Below, piece by piece: positions 23,656 through 34,826 of a DNA stretch of 64,000 nucleotides. How positions within the stretch are numbered: position 1 is the first letter of the stretch; every line of letters starts with the position of its first letter. This stretch comes from Leptasterias polaris (Eukaryota; Echinodermata; Asteroidea; Forcipulatida; Asteriidae). The notes under the pieces are model-generated. The model was not told the DNA's origin, did no database searches, and saw only the letters and a program-made list of their open reading frames with translations. The stretch is from NCBI GenBank assembly GCA_037783415.1, contig JAZGTN010000097.1:1178001-1242000 (forward strand), given 5' to 3'. The position numbers were made by a program, and so were the translations under genes.

Positions 23656-24839
23656 TCCCCCCATTTTGGCCTTGTCAACCGTGGTTTACGCGGCTGACCA
23701 GGCTGCTGGTCCACCGCCCGGTGGTCCTGCCCCGACAGGTGGATGTCCTCCTCCAACCGGGGTCGGGTTTTCTTCATCCAGCTCCTCAGGATCTCCACCT
23801 GACAAGCTGGGTGTTGTCACACAATCCCTCCGCTCGGCAGGCCTTTCTGAGCGAGCTGCGTCGATTGCAGCCCGTAGCCGAAGGGCCTCCACACGGTGGG
23901 TATATGACAGCCGACTACGCCACTTTTTTAGATGGTGCAGACGGCAGTCTGTTCATCCCTCTGATTCTTCTCTAGGGGACGTTGCCAACTTCCTTGTGTC
24001 CCTGTTCGGCACTGTAAAAAACTATCGGTCGGCAATTGGAGCGGTCCATAGGGGGTTCCCCGATGGCACCTCTGTGTCGGACAACCCGGCCCTCAGTCAA
24101 CTACTGAAGGGCATGTTTGTCTCTCGACCCCCTACGCGTCGGCTGGTACCGGCTTGGGACCTGCCTGGCATACTCTCTATGCTAGCGGAGCCTCCTTTTG
24201 AGCCGATGGGCAGCTCGACTTTGCTCAACCTGTCCATCAAGGTGGCATTCCTGCTGGCAGTTGCTACGTCGCGTCGACGTAGCGAACTCCATGCATTGTC
24301 GACCGAGGCGGGCCACATCGGGTGGGAACCTGACAAGGTTTGCCTCATTCCCCGGACCGGGTTCCTAGTGAAGAACCAGTCTGAGTCGTTTGTTCCCCCG
24401 GACATCTTTGTCCCAGACATCTATCCCGGAGGATCATTTTTGGTGCCCGGTCCGGGCCCTTAAATGGTATATCAGTCGTACTACGGAGACACTACGTACG
24501 GCTCGTTTCCACCTATTTATCACCTCGACCCCACCTCACGGGCCGGCATCGCGGGATACGGTTAGCTGTTGGCTGCTTTCGGCGATCCGCTCGGACACTA
24601 ACGTCTGGCCAGATGCGCCTATTCGAGCCCACGAGGTTCGAGCCGCAGCCACATCGTGGGCGTTTTTTCGGGGCATCACCCAAGCTGCTTGTTGGAAGAC
24701 GCCGAATACTTTTACTGACTGTTACCTGCGGGATGTACTCCAGTCAGAGGGCAGAGCTGGAAGGGCAGTCCTGACATCGGCTAGCCGGGCTTTTACCAAA
24801 CGGTACGTCCCGACCAAGCCGGGATCTTCCCGTCAATAG
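23652..24839 (+). pseudogene. DIRS linker and tyrosine recombinase (frameshifted)
   Basis: A linker (FPPFWPCQPWF ... HLTSWVLS, about 23652-23830) is followed by the recombinase in another frame: an N-terminal core-binding part with SRLRHFFRWC and VKNYRSAIGAVH, then the catalytic domain. The first arginine lies in ATSRRRSELHAL (about 24265-24300). After a frame switch near 24430 come HEVR (HxxR, from 24630), a tryptophan, and the nucleophile-type tyrosine in TFTDCYLRD (about 24723). Tyrosine recombinases of this class join DNA ends through a covalent 3'-phosphotyrosine. All key residue types are still readable, so decay looks fairly recent. Confidence 0.85.
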
Positions 24840-25002
24840 TGCGACGTGCACGCCCGTAACTGTGGGTCTGCGTCGCGCTTGATTAGGGCTAATGACGGCG
24901 CCCGTGGGCGCCGCTCCAGGCCCTGGGGGGGTTTCGCGTTGGCGTGCCCCTCTGTTAATGGCTGCATCTCATAGACCGTCCACCATCATCTGGTGCGATT
25001 CT

Positions 25003-25105
25003 ATGCAGAAGTAGTAATTCGCTCTACAGGTAATGTATGAGCGAAGTAGACTCCCCCCACAGAAGTGTGGGTGGGGTCTACGAGTGAATACATACCTGTA
25101 GAGCG
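25003..25105 (+). repeat. internal complementary region of the DIRS element
   Basis: 25003-25051 is the exact reverse complement of the outer left end (21515-21563). 25052-25105 is the near-exact reverse complement of the outer right end (25292-25345), with one visible change (CATACC for CTTACC). The two halves abut, as expected for the template that restores both ends during DIRS replication. Confidence 0.92.
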
Positions 25106-25167
25106 TCCCACCCTCCTTCCCCACTATCCTCGATGACTCTGGGTGCCTGTATCCTTATATGACACTC

Positions 25168-25345
25168 GAGAAAAGAGGACGTTCACAGGGCACGCATGCG
25201 CGGCCTATATGGGGCCGCCTCTGGAGGGCGCTATTGGCAAACTCTTAGTGTTTATACCTGCCGGTCTAGGAAATATGCAGAAGTAGTAATTCGCTCTACA
25301 GGTAAGTATTCACTCGTAGACCCCACCCACACTTCTGTGGGGGGG
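25168..25345 (-). repeat. right inverted terminal repeat of the DIRS element
   Basis: Inverse match to 21515-21673 from GAGAAAAGAGGACGTTC to GCTCTACAGGTAA. It then continues with its own outer end (CACTCGTAGACCCCACCC). The terminal G run grows to G21 (25339-25359), which hides the exact end. Confidence 0.88.
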
Positions 25346-27398
25346 GGGGGGGGGGGGGGAGAATCTTCTACAGATTGCAAGATCATGTGTGGGGTTTTTT
25401 TTTCAATTCAAAGAACAAAAACGTCATGCCACCGAGGGTGTGTGACGATAAGCTTCCAGTTTCTTACAAATTGTGTTGTTCGATTTCCTTGCCGAATGTA
25501 ATTCAGGCGTTTCATTCTGTCTTATGTAATTTTTTAGTGAGCATTTTTTTTTACCGGTTTAGCATACACTCTCGAGATATTGTTCTACACAATCACATAA
25601 ATGGTAGATATAAAAAGTCGGTCAAATATTCTTCTTTTTCAGAAACGTTGTAGATTTTAAAATTCAATCGTCCGAGAGAGGACGTGGCTTGGGTCAGTCT
25701 GTGAGACACAAGCCGCGGTTTTAATAGTCTCCCAATAGTGAAAGGGGAAATCCCGGATAGTTATTCTTTCGGTAAAAACACGTCCATATCCTGGTTCAGG
25801 ACTCGCAGACAGGGTAATTGGGTACATGTTGACAATGTCCATGTGTTCTATACCCGTATACCTATCACTAAGTGGCCTGTGGATTATTGAGACACTGAGA
25901 AGTTTGGATGGAACAAAAAAAGGTCCCCAAATGTTTTTCTTTGTTCAATTTGGTCCTCCATTATTTTGTTTTCGTTTGGTCACTTATTTTGATTTCTTGT
26001 TTATTTCGTTGATATAAGATGTTGTCGAGACCGAGGAATAAACCTATCATTTTCAAAATCAATCCGGTACCTTTATCAAACGAAGTCTTGTATGATAAAT
26101 GTTTACTTCATGCTTTTCCCCAACCATTTCTGCAAGCCGTCTGCATAAAAGAATACTCCCCAAATATTGGAATATCTTTTGTAATTAAAAAGGGCAATAA
26201 ACAAAACTGCGCTAAAACGGAACAGTTTTTGAAGTTTGATTGATGCATTGTATGTTTATTTGAACTGTTTATGTTATGGCTGAACATGCGCGGACCCACG
26301 TCCCACGTTCTATTTCACAATGGAAAACATTGAACCCAGTACTAGAGACAGGTGCTTGACAACAAAGATAAACTATTCAACCTGCCCGATGGGTTGTGTG
26401 ATGTGCTAAATGTACGTTAATAGCTGCCACGAGTACTTTCCAAATACCCCACTGTGATAAGCCATGACAATGCTATAGGTGTGCATCCCGGGGAACACAC
26501 TCTTTGGTAAAGAGGTCACGGTCTACTCTTGATCAAAATGCAAAGGTATACGTGCGATTCTCTGCTGGAGTATGTGGTCGAATCATGCATGTCATGCGAA
26601 CAATATTGTTTCAAAAATTGTCAAGTGTTTAGGGAAAGGGTAATTAATTTGTTCCAGCCAAACCCCAAACTTGTTTTTTTGTGCATAGAGAAAGGACATA
26701 ATGTCATTTCTTCATTTGTTTGACCCAGTATTAAGGGAGGTGGAGAGGGTGGGCAACCACGGAGTTCCCTCATCCCTGATCATGCTTGAGTTTCAATTCT
26801 GATTCTCTATACAATTGCCTTTCCGTTGAAGCATGAGATGGTTGAAATCTAGAGAGAAGTCATCTCAGTCTGTAGTAAGATGAGATAGGAGCAAAGGTCT
26901 TGCTCTACGAGCATGCAGCAGAAGCGGACACGACGCGATCGTGAAGGAAGAAAAATGGGTGAGAGGGTTAGGCTAGGCTGGGACGGCATATTTGGAAGTG
27001 AAAGGTTTTATATTGCTGTCGATCATATCCGGCTTGTATTATTGACCAGGGAAACTCGATGGACCAGATCCTTGTTTCGATTTCATGTTTTCCTTATATC
27101 AAGCGGTGAAGGTGGTAATTTAACTGTTTACTCTGAGTTAAAACAAAAATACTAAAACTTATCGAAACATTGCCGTGTGAGAATAGAGGTAGGCCCTACT
27201 GGTATGTACACATTGGATCTCTGATGGTCCGCCAAAGAAAGGCCTGTAGGTAGGCCTACTTTCTAGAATCTGCATCTGAAATTCACCAACTTGAGTCATT
27301 CCTCCAAGAAAAGTAAATTCTGGAAAGAAGTTGTTGCCCTGTTATATAAGGCCGTAACCTTTATAATGACAAGACATTCACCCAAAAGACCATTCTCT
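25346..27398. other. unassigned noncoding sequence
   Basis: No exon or repeat could be named. Short open frames (for example 26019-26243) have no supporting splice sites or motifs. Confidence 0.4.
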
Positions 27399-27554
27399 TA
27401 ATAGACCCCTTGCATAACGCGGAACGCTAAATGGACCCTGAGGTCACGCACACTATTTTACGCGCAAAGAACACCTATCGTCCAATCATCTGCCTTTTTG
27501 GCCTCAGTGAGGGCGCTTTTTTCGCGTGTGATGTCATATGCAAGGGGTCTATTA
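27399..27554. mobile_element. palindromic MITE-like element
   Basis: Termini TAATAGACCCCTTGCATA and TATGCAAGGGGTCTATTA are perfect inverted repeats of 18 bp. The interior is 120 bp and slightly GC-rich. A TA target site is possible. Confidence 0.75.
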
Positions 27555-28007
27555 GTATTAACCTCTTTTTCAGGATAAAAATCCCTTACGTGGGTTTCAT
27601 TTCTGCATTGTTGAAAACCATAAATGTTCCTCCTCATGCCCTAGTCTCTAATGACTTAACTTTGAGGGGAAAATATTGTCAATTGTAATACTAGCTCAGC
27701 TTTTCACAGCCAAGTCTCTGAAAAAGAGCCCATACAAATAGGGGCCTACATTACAACCAAACATAAGTTTTCCAATGGCTTTGTGTATGCACCATATTAT
27801 GAGGTGATATAGGAAACTCTTGCATACGCTCCTTTGGGAAATTACAGGCACCGTATACTGTGTGTTATGTTAAAAACGAAAAGTTCGCTTCAGGCAATGT
27901 TCTTGGAATCTTTGGTGATACTTCTCAACGGTTTAAAGCTATACATCTATGATACATCATTGGTTTCTGGAAGAGTCAATTTGTTCCCATCCGCTAGTTT
28001 TCAGTGT
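27555..28007. other. unassigned noncoding sequence
   Basis: Nothing recognised. Confidence 0.3.
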
Positions 28008-28260
28008 ATACCTTTGGTATACTATAAAAATGAATGACCATAAAAACTGAATTGGTATAAGAAGCACTGCAGCTGTTAATAATGTATACCATTTTGAGAA
28101 ACAATTCCCTCCAAAGGAATGTGGTTTTAGAGAGAGGGATTCAAAAGCATTTCAGTCTGCATGAAATGTTTCTCAGAATGTGCGTTCCAATTACGGATTA
28201 TTCTTCCTGCGTGGACGTATAACCGCTCCAGATCATTTCTCTAGAGGATCGACCGGACTT
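28008..28260. mobile_element. N-family repeat fragment related to the A-family MITE
   Basis: Shares AAGCACTGCAGCTGTT, CAATTCCCTCCAAAGGAATG, and TGCGTTCCAATTACGGA with TATTCTTCCTGCGTGGAC with the block at 58820-59190. The arm resembles the A-family AGCAACGGAGAGCTGTTGATA segment. Confidence 0.55.
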
Positions 28261-28421
28261 AAACATCAGCGAGCTTTGAAAGTTATCTTTCTCTCGAGAC
28301 TAATTCCTGTACTCTGTCATTAAGCTTCGTCACCCCAAATTAATATTTCGTTTCTCGTAAATGAATACTCTAAAATAATGCTACAGATTTTTACTTTTGG
28401 ATGTGATGTTGTTGGCGATCT
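28261..28421. other. short unassigned gap
   Basis: Nothing recognised. Confidence 0.3.
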
Positions 28422-28812
28422 TTAAAGGCACTGGACACGTTTGGTAATTACTCAAAATATATATTAGCATAAAAACTTACTTGGTAACGAGCAACGGAGA
28501 GCTGTTGATAGTTATAACACATTTTGAGAAACGACTCCCTCTGAAGTAACGTAGTTTTTGAGAAAGAGGCAATTTCTCACTGAAATATTTGAATCTGAAA
28601 AAAGACTTCAGGCCTGAAGCCTTTTTCAGGCATCTGAAAGCACACAAATTTGTGCAACAAGGGTGTTTTTTTCTTTCACTATTTTCTTGCAACTTCGATG
28701 ACCAATTGAGCCCAAATTTTCACAGGTTTGTTACTTAATGCATATGTTGGGATACACCGAGTGAAAATACTGGTCTTTTTAGACAATTACCAAACGTGTC
28801 CAGTGCCTTTAA
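28422..28812 (+). mobile_element. A-family TTAA palindromic MITE
   Basis: Runs from TTTAAAGGCACTGGACACG to CGTGTCCAGTGCCTTTAA with TTAA at 28422-28425 and 28809-28812. Central hairpin CTTCAGGCCTGAAG. The best-preserved copy in the window. Confidence 0.88.
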
Positions 28813-30383
28813 TCGAAATAGCAAGACCTGGGCTGTATTATTAAAGTTAATCTTCTTGGCGGTGAAAGTCTCCACGGTTTCTTCCCAATAAACTGTTTAC
28901 ATGGGGAGTTTGTGCCTGGCATACAAAATTATAATTGTTCATAGATACGTGTTGGTGAACCACGTAGCTATTTGGGCTGAAGTACACAATACACAAGTCA
29001 ATCATGCAGAATAAAGTATCACAGCCTTGGCTATGTATGGCTCGGCTTGAGTGATGATTAAATAGTTTTGGCCCATCTGTCTGTTCGTCCCTGCTGTTTG
29101 TTTTCTTGAAATGTCAGTGCAGATTGAGGGCTGGATCGTTACATCACTGGTCCCCTCTTGTCCATCCGCCAACGCGCGTGCCACTAGAGCTTTGTGGTCC
29201 CTCGAAATGACGTTTCATTTTTCTGTATGTGTCGGACACAAATTAAATCTGAAAAGCTCTTTTGGTTTAAAGATACTGGTACCTGTCTTTCTTGGTAATA
29301 ACGTTCTAATCTGCCTTGTCGTCGAGACAATAGTGTTGAAATTCAAATACCCGTTTTCATATTATGCCGTTTCATGCAATTAGTTTGGCATTGCAACATC
29401 CGCAACAAAACGTAAAACATTATACGTTATTGTTTTTGACACGGACAGTTCGGACTACATTTTCAATTTAGCCTATAATGTTGTCTGTACTCTTTGGTTC
29501 GTATTGGAATAGTTATACTTCAGTTAAACAGCCGGACCTTAAACAGAAGTTGTCAAATGAAAAAGAGAAAATTCTCAAGTGCGATGAGGAACAAAGTGTT
29601 GTACTTTTAAATTTTGTTTTTTTTAATTTCACATCCTAGGCCTATAGTACAATAGACGCTAACACTACAGGAAACGAGAAGAAATGTTCAGTTTTATAGG
29701 TGGGATGAAAACCTCAAAATAGGGGAAAAACCATGTATACTCAGAGAACCCAACCCACATGCAAGGCTTCAGTCTAGTCATCTGAGAGGCGGATTCAAAC
29801 CGGGCTCCACATATTTGAAAGGCTGGGAATAGAAGGGAAAGAAACATAGCCAACCTGATCCTTTTGTCTCACATGACAGAGAGCTGGCGCTTTCATCAAT
29901 GCAATTGTATAAAGTTGCAGTACGGAAAATATGGTCTTCATATTGTTACCTGAATTGACTGGTGAATAGGGAAATATTTCTGTTATGATTTGATTCATAA
30001 ATCTGGGAAATTCACGAACGCATGCTCTGTTTATTTTTAAACAAACATGTTTTGTTTGAAATGTGTTTGGTGGATTTTTCCATCCGTATTGGCTATTGTA
30101 AAGTTTGCTGACACAATACGCACATTCACACGCAACTATGCTTACTCTATTAATCTGGGCCATGATTTGACCTCGGCCGATCTTTGATACATGTTTGCTG
30201 ATATAAATATGCAATATCCAGGTGTGATCTTTCATGCACAAAGAAGTACGTGCTGTACAAATATTGTTTACAGTTAATCAGTGGACATTGAAGATCTGGA
30301 GGGCTAATGGAATGGTTGTAAAATTGATTGCCGTATACCCACTGCTAATTGATTCGAATTGTTCTGTCGTCACCGTGCAACGA
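28813..30383. other. unassigned noncoding sequence
   Basis: The longest frame (minus strand, 29795-30241, 148 codons) has no recognisable domain. No splice-supported exon seen. Confidence 0.4.
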
Positions 30384-30545
30384 CTCGGTGGTCTAATAGG
30401 TTATTTAAAGAGTGCTCTAGAATGTGGGGTTTGTGGGTTCGACTCCCACCGACTAAAAGTGTGGTCTGTGTTTCTCCCCGACAGGACTCGGAAAGCATTG
30501 AACATACTATACTTATCACTCATGTGTAAAAAAACAAACACTGAT
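30384..30545 (+). mobile_element. tRNA-like SINE head
   Basis: AGAGTGCTCTAGAATG, then TTTGTGGGTTCGACTCCCACC (box B), the same head family as 7372-7495. The part after 30460 is presumed body. Confidence 0.55.
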
Positions 30546-31090
30546 TGGTGGTGGTATGAACCTTGATCATGGACAATAGATCGAGGACCCTGCCTTAGAG
30601 TTGAAACTGTGAAGACAGGAAACACGAATGTTTGGTTACTTATACTGTACGTTTTCTTTTATTTAAATGCTAACTATCAACTCTCTTTACAAACAAAAAG
30701 TCATGTTGAAGTTTGATCTAAACAAAATATAGGCCTAGGCCTACCTAAAATAATTACACTTCACTTCACATAAAAGCCTGAGGCAAAAAGCGCTCAGATT
30801 ATTTTAAAATCGAAAATTAAAATCATGTTTTCCACTGTTCTTCTGTTTGCATTAGTTTTTGCAGCAAGTATAGACTGGTACCGTAGTGGTATACCTGATA
30901 ATGGGGAGTTATGAAATTAGTAATTGTGGAAAGAAAACTAATCAGTAATATTTCACGTCAACACAATATTTAATGGTCACGAGTCTTTATCCTCGATTCC
31001 TTTCTTGGTCACGCAAGGTTTACCCTCCTGATACAACTAGAGCCTGTGTTTTTTTTTACCCGAGCACAACAGCCACACGGATTGTATGTT
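30546..31090. other. unassigned sequence upstream of the exchanger
   Basis: No exon recognised. Confidence 0.35.
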
Positions 31091-31122
31091 TATAAATAAC
31101 GCGTGTGTCCCGATTGACGTCA
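31091..31122 (+). promoter_or_regulatory. candidate TATA box and CRE upstream of the exchanger gene
   Basis: TATAAATA at 31091-31098 and a full palindromic cAMP-response-type site TGACGTCA at 31115-31122 lie about 650 bp before the start codon at 31776. A CRE downstream of the TATA box would fall near the transcription start, which is unusual but known. Assignment to this gene is by position only; a 5' UTR intron cannot be excluded. Confidence 0.3.
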
Positions 31123-31775
31123 TATCCCAGGGTTCACGTCACCATGGGAAACCGATTCCGGTCATTCAATTGGCTGCGGGTTATTTCTCAGCTGACTCTC
31201 ATTGTAAAAAACTGCATGTTGTGGACCCGGGACAAGTGCATTGTATTCATTCACGTGAGAAAGGGACGTACAGATCGTCTGCTTGTTGTAGTTTGTACAC
31301 ACTGCGTGCTTCTCTCTCTGCACACTACGAAACGTCAAGCTGAGCCGTGTGCACCCGGCAGTGTATTAAGTGCTTTACATGTCCTGCACACGTTTCCCGA
31401 GCTAGTATCCCGTGGAATGCATTTGTGACTTGGATTTCATGATTTGATTCCCTCCCTGAAGTCTCTAATATCCATTCCTTGTTCATTTCGTGACTGGGAA
31501 TATAACTTGGAAGGTGCATTTGTAATCTCAGACCATGGAACGCTCAGTGTTGCTTTATATTTCTCCATAGCAGGCACTTTGCTAACCGGTCGTTAATAGC
31601 TTGCTGAGGAGCTGCAGTGTCGTGCGGTGACAAACGTAGGACAGCCCGCCTTGCTCTGGTGGTGACGATCACGTCCAGGGGAATTACCAAAACAATAACA
31701 TTCCTCCAACCGGCATTGTGATTTTGGGTAATAGTCCTGCCCATTTTTGGCTGGACCCTGTTTGAGTAAGGAATA
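31123..31775 (+). other. probable 5' UTR / upstream region of exchanger exon 1
   Basis: Less AT-rich than the flanks. An in-frame TAA at 31767-31769 stands two codons before the ATG, so the coding region does not extend upstream. Several upstream ATGs are present; none is convincing. Confidence 0.35.
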
Positions 31776-31881
31776 ATGAGGCGTACAAGAGGACGTTTTA
31801 TGGGCCGGAGAGTGCTGTTCATTACTGTGATATTCTTCTTATCGGCTGGACTATCCTGGCTTGGAAATAACTTTAAATCAG
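31776..31881 (+). CDS. SLC24A: exchanger exon 1 (start, leader helix)
   Basis: ATG at 31776 has A at -3 and an in-frame stop shortly upstream. It encodes 35 codons plus one base: a basic start (MRRTRGRFMGRR), then a hydrophobic stretch (residues 13-29, VLFITVIFFLSAGLSWL) that acts as signal peptide or first membrane helix in this family. The exon ends TCAG|GTGAGT, a strong donor, in phase 1. Length and layout match the short, poorly conserved first exon of NCKX3/4 genes. The sequence alone would not identify the gene; the link comes from the phase match to exon 2 and from the strand and order. Confidence 0.75.
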
Positions 31882-32147
31882 GTGAGTTTGGTCAAAATGA
31901 AAGTTTAGATGGACCGTGTGCAGCTTGTGCCAAGCACCGAAGTTTCACTTTTATACATGAGGGTAGTTCTCAATTTCAACATGATTAGTTTCTGAATTCC
32001 CCCCCCCCCGAATTTCCCGTTATTTTTTGTATTTTGGACACGCCTCACATAAATTCAGCTGGCAGTTCGCCAACATTAATTTAATGTTGTGAAAATGTTG
32101 GCATTGTTACATTACTTGGGACTGTGGAATATTGTACAAAAGACTTG

Positions 32148-32282
32148 GGAAATATTTCCGTATCCTGCCACCGCCACCTCTTCACAAATTTTTACCAAAA
32201 GGAATATCTCATTTGAGTAATTTAGAATTAGATACTATTTTAGGAGAATGAAAAAGTGGTGGCAGGATACGGAAATTTTTCC
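32148..32282. mobile_element. short MITE with GGATACGGAAA termini
   Basis: GGAAATATTTCCGTATCCTGCCAC and GTGGCAGGATACGGAAATTTTTCC are imperfect inverted repeats enclosing about 85 bp of AT-rich sequence. Confidence 0.65.
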
Positions 32283-32929
32283 ATTTTATAGATCTCTTGT
32301 TCACACATAACCCACTGAAGGCAAATAAACACAAATACTTCCCTGTCAGAAGTGTTATTTATTTATTGTTTAGATACGAAAGCAACTTCCTGCATTTTGC
32401 TACTCTATTTGACATTTTGCCTAGCCTATACTTGAAATTATTTATTTATAATAAACAAATCTGCAATTTTATATGGCGGCCTACTGTAATTAGTCATCAA
32501 CGAACGGAGACCAACCTTCTTTCTCCAAATATGCCCACAGAAATGCTCTATAAACTTGCTCGTATTGGTTGTAGGCCCCCCTTACAATTTGCGACCATCA
32601 TGTCGGATTATCAGACTCTTTCGATGCAGCTTGTTAGGGCAGTGTACATCATTAATTCCTGCCAATGCTTAAACTTATGCAACAGTTCAGAATCACGTAT
32701 ATATTTTCCTTCAGAAAAGTTTAATATTGAGGTTACTATGAACAAAATATGCTGCTCAAGTGAATTTACAACAGTTTCTTGAAAACAAAATAACATATAC
32801 AATTTTTCAAAACAACAATGTGTAATATTAATAATAAAACTAGTAAAATTTTCTTCTTTCAACCCCAAATTATTTAAAATTTACCCAGTCGGTTTCCTTT
32901 GTGGTTTATTATTTAATAATGAAACAATA

Positions 32930-33005
32930 CATTCAGCAAATTAAAACTTGCAAAAAATAGTTAGTGGCCTGACGTTTCGACCCTAGCAGAGTCATTCTCG
33001 AAGGC
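32930..33005 (-). mobile_element. fragment with GGTCGAAACGTCAGGCC motif
   Basis: On the minus strand it reads CTCTGCTAGGGTCGAAACGTCAGGCCACT. A second copy lies at 60385-60435. The GAAACGT core recalls Penelope-like terminal sequences, but no Penelope protein is present. Confidence 0.35.
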
Positions 33006-33301
33006 AAATTAAAACTTAATTGAAACACGTCAGTGATCAAGTTATGTTATAATTTGTTAAGCGAATATTTTACAAAAAACCATCAAACGCTAGCAAATAA
33101 AAAATTTAAATTAGTTCACATTTATTTCCGTTCAATTTATAAAAAGTTTATTATTCAACACAACATAGCATGAGTGTTGTTTAAATGACTATTATGCCTT
33201 CATAAAAAAATTGTTGAGCGATAAAATCCGAAAATTTATGGCCAAAAACTTAAAAACTATATGCCTAAATAGCACAAAAAGTAAATCCTATACTCATGCA
33301 A

Positions 33302-33368
33302 ATGGTGTTACTGCAAATGCAAGACTTACTAGATTGTATCTCCACCATACAAAGTTTCAAATCCTACT
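33302..33368 (+). repeat. direct repeat flanking the CACTTCGTACC element (left copy)
   Basis: ATGGTGTTACTGCAA ... CTTACTAGATTGTAT ... AAAGTTTCAAATCCTACT recurs at 33974-34026 with small differences. Confidence 0.8.
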
Positions 33369-33388
33369 CATGTACATGTACATGGTGT

Positions 33389-33973
33389 GGATGTCAGACA
33401 CTTCGTACCTTTACCTTTTCGTACCCGGGACACTTCGTACCTTCGAGACACTTCGTACCTTGGCAAAGCTGGTCACTTCGTACCGTCGGCAGAGTCACTT
33501 CGTACCGTCAGTCGAGTCACTTCGTACCGTCGGCCCTCTAATGTTGGGGCCCTATACCATTGGATGTCAGTAAAAATGTCATCCTAATTAACTGTTATTA
33601 ACTGTTCTTTCGACAAAACTAATTACAACTTATTTATCAATATTAATTGAATACGTTATAAGAAAAACCAAAATATTTTCTTCTTATTCGTTTTAATATT
33701 TTAGATAATTTATTATTATATATTTTATTTTTTTACAATTGTTCATTTCGACAGCAATTGTTATTTATTAAAAATAATTATTTTCAATTTAAATAAATTG
33801 ATGTCTGTTCAAGGTACGAAAGGTACGAAGTGTCTTGTATGAAGGTACGAAGTGACTCGGCTCACGGTACGAAGTGTCCAGGGTACGAAGTGTCCAAAGT
33901 CACTTCGTACCTTGTAAAAAGTACGAAGTGTCCCGGGTACGAAAAGGTAAAGGTGCGAAGTGTCCTGACATCC
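33389..33973. mobile_element. TIR element with clustered CACTTCGTACC motifs
   Basis: Termini GGATGTCAG and CTGACATCC are inverted, flanked by ATGGTGT on both sides (33382-33388, 33974-33980), a candidate 7-bp target duplication (8 bp if one terminal base is reassigned). Six CACTTCGTACC-type motifs lie in the left 150 bp, and six in inverted orientation (one changed to GGTGCGAAGTG) lie in the right 160 bp, plus one stray copy at about 33900. The centre (33550-33810) is very AT-rich. Subterminal motif clusters of this kind usually bind the transposase; none is encoded here. Confidence 0.8.
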
Positions 33974-34026
33974 ATGGTGTTACAGCAAACCTTACTAGAT
34001 TGTATTTCAAAGTTTCAAATCCTACT
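33974..34026 (+). repeat. direct repeat flanking the CACTTCGTACC element (right copy)
   Basis: Second copy of 33302-33368. Its first seven bases also serve as the right target duplication of the element, so the element sits at the start of this copy. Confidence 0.75.
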
Positions 34027-34601
34027 TATTTTCCACTCTATCATAACTCAATTCATAATTGTGCATAGACACAATAGACCTAGTGGAGATTTTATGTTTA
34101 CCTGTCATTATATTTAAAAGTTATTTCAAGGAGTTTCAGAGGTAAATGGTGGTCAGCAATACGCAAGAGGTCGCGGTGTGAAGTGTTTCTCCACTGACAA
34201 TGTTCCATGGTCAACCCCCTTGTCCTGGTTTCGTGTGTTTTGTGTACCGTTATGTTTGAGGAACAAATAAAAGGTCAAAGCTTACAATGTTTAAACCACA
34301 GTTATCCCCGACCAGGTTCAGGAAGTTACATAATAAAGACCTTTGAATGGTTAAGCCAGGTATTATGTAACCCCATGTGGTTAACGATCGCTTAACCAGT
34401 TTAAAATTTATGCTGGAGGCACTACATGTATGGGCTAAAAGTAGTTGTTATGCTAGCAAATAGTAAAATAGACCTAGTAAAACCAAGGTTGTTTAGATAA
34501 AGCCTTATATTGTATAAAAAGAAAATAGTTTTCGAGAGACATCATTGTTGTTTTCGAAGAGGTTCGGTGGTGAGGTTTTTTAGGATTGTCTTCGTCTTCT
34601 C

Positions 34602-34633
34602 CTGAAGACAAACAGATTACGTTGTACGAAACG
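34602..34633 (+). other. CCTGAAGA ... CGAAACGT motif
   Basis: CTGAAGA (34602-34608) followed 19 bp later by GAAACG (34628-34633), echoing 4948-4978. Stem pairing between the two is poor here. Possible Penelope-type remnant. Confidence 0.2.
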
Positions 34634-34826
34634 TAGACTAGAGATATGCATATCTCTGAGTAAAGCTATGTATCGTTCTGATATATCCAACATGTCCAAA
34701 CATTTCCAAACATCATTTTATCAGAAGTAAGTTCCTTGAGGTTGTTTTCAGAGAGGGATTAGGTCCCGGGAGCATGCAGTCATTACTTAGGCTTATGAGT
34801 TTAGGCCTGGCCTGTAGGTGTCTAGG

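Larger units (their letters stand above)
21515..25345 (+). mobile_element. DIRS-type tyrosine-recombinase retrotransposon, degraded
   Basis: GC-rich block in AT-rich surroundings. It has inverted terminal repeats (21515-21673 and 25168-25345), a gag-like region, a reverse transcriptase, a tyrosine recombinase, and an internal complementary region (25003-25105) that joins copies of the two outer ends. That combination is diagnostic of DIRS elements, which replicate through a circle and integrate by recombination without a target duplication. Reading frames change at least five times, and the segment expected to encode RNase H appears to be missing between about 23640 and 23655, so the copy is dead as an autonomous element. 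Confidence 0.92.

Noticed and set aside
21838..24839. Endogenous retrovirus or Gypsy-type LTR element
   Set aside because: No direct LTRs, protease or DDE integrase; inverted repeats, an internal complementary region and a tyrosine recombinase fit DIRS instead.
29795..30241. 148-codon minus-strand open frame
   Set aside because: No recognisable motif; likely accidental.
32297..32782. 161-codon + strand open frame in intron 1
   Set aside because: No domain or signal peptide, overlaps another open frame on the minus strand, and no splice context.
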